Part shown: positions 59,627 through 64,000 of the stretch, piece after piece
Layout: each line of letters begins with the position of its first letter
How positions within the stretch are numbered: position 1 is the stretch's first letter
Source: Paenibacillus sp. Soil750
GTDB lineage: Bacteria > Bacillota > Bacilli > Paenibacillales > NBRC-103111
Assembly: GCF_001428045.1 (NCBI RefSeq)
Contig: NZ_LMSD01000040.1
Coordinates: 372,096-436,095, forward strand
DNA length: 64,000 nucleotides
Direction of reading: 5' to 3'
Translations under genes and position numbers: made by a program
The notes under the pieces: generated by a model
The model's database searches: none
What the model was told of the DNA's origin: nothing
The model's input: only the letters and a program-made list of their open reading frames with translations

Positions 59627-60502
59627 ATGGATATTCGCCAACTTCGCTATTTCATCGCAATCGCTGAAGAGAAGCAAATTACGGCTGCCGCCCAAAGATT
59701 GCACATGACACAGCCCCCGCTAGGACAACAATTAAAGCTCATGGAGCAAGAGCTCGGTGTCGAGCTTATTCTACGAACAGGTAAAGTCATCGAACTGACC
59801 GAAGCCGGACAGGCCTTATATAAGCACGCCCTACATTTAACGAAGCTTATAGAGGAAGCAGAGAATGATGTAAAAGAGATCGGCAAAGGTACGCGCGGCA
59901 AGTTAAGAATAGGCGTTAACACATTGTCCTCGGCCCAACTGCCTCAATTGCTGCGTATTTTTAAAACACGCTATCCAGAGGTTACGTATAAAATACAACA
60001 GAATGAATCCGCGCAGCTGCTTCGGCTTATTCGAGAACATACCATCGAGCTTGCTATCATCCGGCTCCCGATGGAATTAAGTGACTTTGAAGTCATCCAG
60101 CTGCAATCTGAACCTTTTTATTTCGTTACAGCTAAGTCCTTCGCGTCGGAATCACAGGCATTCACTTACGCTGATATTCAGCGTTATTCGCTCATTTTGC
60201 CTAGTACAGAAGGGCTTGGGCTGTATCATAGTATCATCGATCAATTCACCGAACGCGGCTTGCAGCCTAACGTAATCGGGGAATGTTCCGATATGGTCAC
60301 GCTATTGGACTGGGTATCCTCTGGGGATGCAACAACAATTGTACCGGAGTCCATTGTTAAATTGCATCGCGAATATGCGTTCCAAGCTTATGAAATCGCA
60401 GACAGTCAGCTCAAATTAGCAACCGGATTAATATGGCTGAAAGATCGCCATGTTTCCAAAGCGGCCCAGCATTTTATCGAGCTTATGCAAGAAACCAAAT
60501 AA
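59627..60502 (+). CDS. LysR-family regulator
   Basis: 291 residues from ATG 59627 (GGAAAGGAA upstream). The N-terminal winged HTH is typical: MDIRQLRYFIAIAEEKQITA, then AAQRLHMTQPPLGQQLKLME and QELGVELILRTGKVIELTEAG. The effector domain (about 90-290) is a two-lobe binding fold. It is divergent from the NCS2 permease with a 114-base AT-rich gap, the usual layout for LysR control of its neighbour. The ligand could be the transported base or a metabolite. Confidence 0.93.
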   Translation: MDIRQLRYFIAIAEEKQITAAAQRLHMTQPPLGQQLKLMEQELGVELILRTGKVIELTEAGQALYKHALHLTKLIEEAENDVKEIGKGTRGKLRIGVNTLSSAQLPQLLRIFKTRYPEVTYKIQQNESAQLLRLIREHTIELAIIRLPMELSDFEVIQLQSEPFYFVTAKSFASESQAFTYADIQRYSLILPSTEGLGLYHSIIDQFTERGLQPNVIGECSDMVTLLDWVSSGDATTIVPESIVKLHREYAFQAYEIADSQLKLATGLIWLKDRHVSKAAQHFIELMQETK

Positions 60503-60606
60503 CAGTAGCGTGTTTATTTGGGCGGTTCCGACTTCCCCTCCCCCCATGTCCCGCTTTTTCCATGAGGTAAGCTGCACTTACCCCAAAACTTATAAATTCT
60601 GCAAAG

Positions 60607-60628
60607 AAAAAAGAGGCCCTTGGGCCTC
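60607..60628 (-). terminator. Terminator of the CxxH/CxxC gene
   Basis: GAGGCCC and GGGCCTC form a perfect 7-bp stem with a TT loop, and six A residues on the left give a T-run on the minus strand. It begins 3 bases past the stop of the gene at 60631. Confidence 0.9.
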
Positions 60629-60630
60629 CC

Positions 60631-60798
60631 TCATACGATTAGAAAACGTGATAATGACTGGCAATGCTCGCAGTGCTCAGGCGGTGCCCAGTGGGCAAAG
60701 TGGGTTTTCTGCAAATCCACCACGTCTGGCGCTTCCTCATACTCATCAACAAATTCATCTATGGCTATTTCCACATGATCTTTACAAACGACATGCAT
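60631..60798 (-). CDS. CxxH/CxxC miniprotein (BA_5709-like family)
   Basis: 55 residues from ATG 60798, eight bases after GAGAGG, with its own terminator. The sequence MHVVCKDHVEIAIDEFVDEY, then EEAPDVVDLQKTHF, WAPPEHCEHCQSLSRFL has a CxxH and a CxxC pair that could bind a metal such as zinc. I recognise it as the small CxxH/CxxC family found beside htrC and rlmH in many Bacillales. Function unknown. It is easily missed because of its length. Confidence 0.85.
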   Translation of the reverse strand: MHVVCKDHVEIAIDEFVDEYEEAPDVVDLQKTHFAHWAPPEHCEHCQSLSRFLIV

Positions 60799-60877
60799 GT
60801 TTAGTACCTCTCATCCGTTGGCGGCTCTGTAGATTTCTATTCTATCACTTGATTTTGTTCTTGCACTTACGCTTTCA

Positions 60878-62107
60878 CTACTTATCCGTCGCCTCAACCA
60901 ACGTTAACACCGTCGTCAGCTTCTTCCCGCCGCGATAGTACACCACGTTGATCTTATCGCCGATCTTCTTCTCGTTATAAAGATACTTCCTCAACCCAAT
61001 CGTGCTCTCAATCTTGCGATCATCCAACTGCACGATAACATCCTGCGCCTTCAATCCCGCTTCCTTCGCAGGTCCAGAAACATCAAAGACGATAACTCCA
61101 GTTTTGACATCTGCAGGCAGCTTTAATACATCCGTCCCTTTAAAAGCTTGCAGCTCCTGCGTCGACACACCAATCAATGGTCGTTTCACCTTGTGGTCCT
61201 TGATGAGACTATCAATAATCGGTGTCACACTATTAATGGGAATCGCAAAGCCTAAACCTTCAACGCCTGTATCCGAAATCTTCATCGAATTGATGCCGAT
61301 CACTTTGCCCTCGATATTGACCAGCGGTCCCCCGCTGTTGCCTTGATTAATCGCGGCATCCGTTTGGATGACGTCCATTTCCCAGTCATAGTCGGTGCCT
61401 TCCCGCGAAAGCGAAACAGGTATCGTCCGCTTCGGTGAGGATACGATGCCTTGCGTCACGGTTGGTGAGAAGCCAAGGCCTAGCGGATTGCCCACGGCAA
61501 TCGCCATTTCGCCCGCCCTTAGCTTGTCGGAATCGCCAAATTCAGCAAGTATTTTCACATCTTTGCCATCCGCCTCTAGTACGGCCAAATCGGTAATCCG
61601 ATCGCGACCAACCAACGTAGCTTTGCGGTGCTCGCCTTCGAAGTTCACGATTTCGAACTGGTTCCCGTTCTCCACAACATGGCTATTCGTCACAATGCGA
61701 ACTTTATCCCCGCTGCGTGCAAACATGACGCCTGATCCAATGCCAATTCCCGTTTCTTGCCCCGCGTCGTCCTTCTTCGAAGAGATAACACTGACCACGG
61801 CTGGTTTTATTTTGTCCGTTGCCGCAACAACCGAATCATTGCTATTCATCGGATGTACATCTGCTTTGGCCACTACAGGAATCGCAAGTGCGTTTTCTGA
61901 TGAGGTACTTCCGCCAATAGCGTGAACGATTCCTACCACGATGAGCATGCCTATTGCCCCAATGAATCCTGCGATGAGGGCTACATACCGTCTTCGACCA
62001 GCGATGCTTGTGAAACTCGTGAAATTCCCTGTCCCTTTGGGACGCCAGACCGGCTCGCGCCTTCTGGACCTTTTGGTCGAATAAAAATCATCATCAAACA
62101 AACTCAT
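60878..62107 (-). CDS. HtrA/DegP-like membrane serine protease
   Basis: 409 residues, GAGGAGGGA before ATG. A cytoplasmic tail (about 40 residues) and one membrane helix (VALIAGFIGAIGMLIVVGIV) precede an S1C protease domain with the triad His in VTNSHVVENG, Asp in ITDLAVLEAD and Ser in NQGNSGGPLVN. A C-terminal PDZ domain (about 310-405: KEAGLKAQDVIVQLDDRKIE) follows. It degrades misfolded proteins outside the membrane. In Bacillus the equivalent (htrC/yycK) follows yycJ, as here. The catalytic residues are intact. Confidence 0.95.
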   Translation of the reverse strand: MSLFDDDFYSTKRSRRREPVWRPKGTGNFTSFTSIAGRRRYVALIAGFIGAIGMLIVVGIVHAIGGSTSSENALAIPVVAKADVHPMNSNDSVVAATDKIKPAVVSVISSKKDDAGQETGIGIGSGVMFARSGDKVRIVTNSHVVENGNQFEIVNFEGEHRKATLVGRDRITDLAVLEADGKDVKILAEFGDSDKLRAGEMAIAVGNPLGLGFSPTVTQGIVSSPKRTIPVSLSREGTDYDWEMDVIQTDAAINQGNSGGPLVNIEGKVIGINSMKISDTGVEGLGFAIPINSVTPIIDSLIKDHKVKRPLIGVSTQELQAFKGTDVLKLPADVKTGVIVFDVSGPAKEAGLKAQDVIVQLDDRKIESTIGLRKYLYNEKKIGDKINVVYYRGGKKLTTVLTLVEATDK

Positions 62108-62328
62108 TTCAGGTCCCTCCTCGCTAACGGGGTTTGAAGCTCACTCGTCTTGCTTTATTTCAATCCATGGATGGGTTCTCGAACACATCGCCTTGTGATT
62201 GGTTTTTTGCAAATAATAGGAATGTTTCACTCGCTTCTTGCCTACAATAATAGTAAACCAAATCTCTCACCGAATTACTAGAGTATTAGGAAACTTTACT
62301 AGACCTTATTTTAAAGGAGAATGCCACT

Positions 62329-62538
62329 ATGAACCGTATTCCATCCCATTTTGAAGAAATTAATATGATTGGTAAGCTTGCAGACCTTAAGGAAAGCCAC
62401 TATCACCAGTCGCTCGTCCTCTCATCTCTCATTCAGGTGTTAATTGATAAAGGTCTTATCACCGCACAAGAAATCCAGCTCAAGTCCCAGGAACTCGACG
62501 CTGCACTTACTCCGAATCCAATACATCCCATTTCGTAG
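62329..62538 (+). CDS. Small hypothetical protein between yycJ and the HtrA gene
   Basis: 69 residues on the plus strand, against the direction of the flanking Wal-operon genes. AAAGGAG lies 9 bases upstream of ATG. It is helical and soluble (NRIPSHFEEINMIGKLADLK, then LSSLIQVLIDKGLITAQEIQ). Its 3' end overlaps the yycJ 3' end by 32 bases on the opposite strand. The ribosome site supports translation. No family recognised. Confidence 0.7.
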   Translation: MNRIPSHFEEINMIGKLADLKESHYHQSLVLSSLIQVLIDKGLITAQEIQLKSQELDAALTPNPIHPIS

Positions 62539-63307
62539 AACGGTCAAAATACGTATCCATCAGCCGCAGCTGTTTCGCCTCGGGCGCTCGCTCTTGTACT
62601 ATGCTATTCACGGTTAGCCTGGCCAAATCCATTAAGTTATGATCACGGCTAAGGTGCGCCATATAGACAGATTTCGTCTTATTCGTCATGATATCACAGA
62701 GCGCTTCCCCTGCGGCTTCGTTGGATAAATGTCCCTTGTCTCCGAGAATGCGTCGCTTAATGCTCCATGGGTAATGTCCCACGCGCAGCATGTCCACATC
62801 ATGGTTCGTTTCCAGAACCAAGGCATCCGAATCCGAGATCTTTTCCTTCACCTTTTCGCTCATATATCCGAGATCCGTTACAACACTTAACTTCTGTTCG
62901 CCTTCATAAAAGACGTAACCTACCGGCTCCGCCGCATCATGCGAAATCCCGAAGGATTCCACTTTCATAGAACCGAACTCCTCTACGCCGCCTGTGTCCA
63001 TCACACGCTTGTTGCCTTCGGCGATCACACCAATTTGGCGATCTAACTCCACCCACGTCTTCTCATTGGCGTATATCGGCACATCATATTTCCGAGCGAA
63101 CGCACCGAGTCCCTTAATATGGTCAGAATGCTCGTGCGTGACAAGAATGCCGTCAATACTACTCGCGGCGAGTTCCCGCTCCTTCATTAACAGCTCCATC
63201 TTCTTCGCACTGAAGCCTACGTCAACTAGCAGTTTAACCTCACCGTTATCGACAACCGTTGCATTCCCCGTTGAACCACTTGATAACACCGTAAATCGAA
63301 TTCCCAT
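62507..63307 (-). CDS. yycJ: Metallo-beta-lactamase-fold hydrolase YycJ/WalJ
   Basis: 266 residues. The MBL metal-binding motif is GILVTHEHSDHIKGLGAFAR; supporting pieces are the start FTVLSSGSTGNATVVDNGEV, and SVVTDLGYMSEKV, LETNHDVDMLR and YMAHLSRDHN. This matches the WalJ/YycJ group encoded in the WalRK operon of Bacillales, proposed to act on DNA or RNA 5' ends and needed for orderly division. It follows yycI by about 60 bases. Confidence 0.93.
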   Translation of the reverse strand: MGIRFTVLSSGSTGNATVVDNGEVKLLVDVGFSAKKMELLMKERELAASSIDGILVTHEHSDHIKGLGAFARKYDVPIYANEKTWVELDRQIGVIAEGNKRVMDTGGVEEFGSMKVESFGISHDAAEPVGYVFYEGEQKLSVVTDLGYMSEKVKEKISDSDALVLETNHDVDMLRVGHYPWSIKRRILGDKGHLSNEAAGEALCDIMTNKTKSVYMAHLSRDHNLMDLARLTVNSIVQERAPEAKQLRLMDTYFDRSTKWDVLDSE

Positions 63308-63367
63308 CTTCCCTACTCCTCTATGCCTACCTGTATGCCAGTTGGTTATTCCTTGCTACTGTTACTT

Positions 63368-64000
63368 TTACTTCTTCGGCGTGATCTTTGCACCTGTGGC
63401 TGGAGAAGCCGTGGATGCCTCTCCATCACCTTTCAGGCCAAAGGGGGTAAGTGCAGCCCCCTTCTCCACCGCACCATTGAAGGCTTGTAAATAATAAATA
63501 TCTCCGTTATCAATCGTTACCCGCCAGTGCGGATACATAGGCTGTGTTTGCGAGTTATAAGGTTGTCCATGATACCCCAACCGAACCTCGGTAATAATGG
63601 AACCATCGCTTAAATAATTGTCCACCAAGCTGCGGACCGCTAATTGGGCCGAAATCATCTTCTGCTCCGTCTGTTCTACCTCTGATTCTACTTCAACGAA
63701 AGCTTGACGGTAACTGGTAATTTCTCCATTTTTCTCATTCAACTCGACCATCACATCAAAAAGTGGAATCTTGCCATACAATTGCGAGAATACATAGATT
63801 CCGTCTCGACTAATCGCTGAGTCTAGCTGATACATCGTGAAATTTGGAATCTCAGAAAGCGTCTGAACTTCCTTACTTGCGCCTTTACCGAGCAGCGCAC
63901 TCATGTATATGGGTGTTTTGAGCGTTTTCTCCTCGCCCGGCTTGATACTATCATCATATTTCACCGTGATGACTTTCAACTTAGGCGGATCTGATGGAAG
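63368..64000 (-). CDS. yycI: Two-component regulatory protein YycI (cut by window edge)
   Basis: The frame remains open to base 64000, so the N-terminus, including the membrane anchor, lies outside. The visible 210 residues read DSIKPGEEKTLKTPIYMSAL, then IPLFDVMVELNEKNGEITSY, EQKMISAQLAVRSLVDNYL and HWRVTIDNGDIYYLQAFNGA. This is the extracytoplasmic YycI fold, which with YycH restrains the essential WalK kinase. Position directly before yycJ confirms it. The C-terminus carries an extra Ala/Thr/Lys-rich tail. Confidence 0.85.
   Translation of the reverse strand, partial: LPSDPPKLKVITVKYDDSIKPGEEKTLKTPIYMSALLGKGASKEVQTLSEIPNFTMYQLDSAISRDGIYVFSQLYGKIPLFDVMVELNEKNGEITSYRQAFVEVESEVEQTEQKMISAQLAVRSLVDNYLSDGSIITEVRLGYHGQPYNSQTQPMYPHWRVTIDNGDIYYLQAFNGAVEKGAALTPFGLKGDGEASTASPATGAKITPKK

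Overview
This window looks like a chromosomal segment of a Gram-positive spore-forming Firmicute, most likely a Paenibacillus or close relative. The evidence is AGGAGG-type ribosome binding sites, an LplB/YtcP-type sugar ABC importer beside a large membrane-bound AraC regulator, a CsrA/flagellin locus, a paeninodin-type lasso precursor, and the downstream end of a WalRK (YycFG) operon with yycI, yycJ, an HtrA protease and rlmH. No tRNA, rRNA, CRISPR array or complete insertion sequence was seen.

Layout. 1-8.5 kb: end of a histidine kinase, then a two-component system, an unknown membrane protein and a Fe3+/anion-type ABC importer with two binding proteins. 8.6-13.7 kb: a frameshifted chemoreceptor-like gene, small unannotated genes, an intergenic repeat cluster, and a three-gene actin-like (ParM-type) segregation cassette. 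13.7-24.7 kb: a phosphodiester glycosidase, a GT2/GtrA fusion, a giant modular flagellin, two csrA paralogues, and a 1462-residue kinase/AAA/GAF/LuxR regulator. 24.7-25.7 kb: decayed DNA with a Fur-type promoter lacking an intact gene, and the fused stumps of an hxlR/doxX pair. 25.8-31.9 kb: a CAP-domain protein, a methyltransferase, a small kinase, and a TetR/ketopantoate reductase-like pair with two operators. 31.9-38.9 kb: sugar importer, regulator and a LamG lipoprotein-like protein. 39-41.8 kb: a WYL-regulated locus with a duplicated control region. 41.8-44.6 kb: siderophore regulator and binding protein with a Fur box.

44.7-48.4 kb holds the most interesting system. A multi-pass histidine kinase faces two tandem precursor genes and a class I isoprenoid synthase-fold gene. 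The precursors carry nitrile-hydratase-like (NHLP) leaders and end in short tails with a penultimate Trp. The set resembles ComQ-ComX-ComP (prenylated-Trp pheromone) signalling, rebuilt on a different leader family. A tandem duplication of about 530 bp made the second precursor. Function is inferred.

51.1-55.5 kb is a lasso peptide cluster (cyclase, precursor with a 33-residue two-Cys core, ABC exporter). Its tailoring kinase is truncated and no B1/B2 leader-peptidase genes are visible, so it is either broken or depends on genes elsewhere. 55.8-64 kb is the Wal-operon tail (rlmH, a CxxH/CxxC miniprotein, HtrA, YycJ, YycI), interrupted by an SDR/TetR pair and an NCS2 permease/LysR pair.
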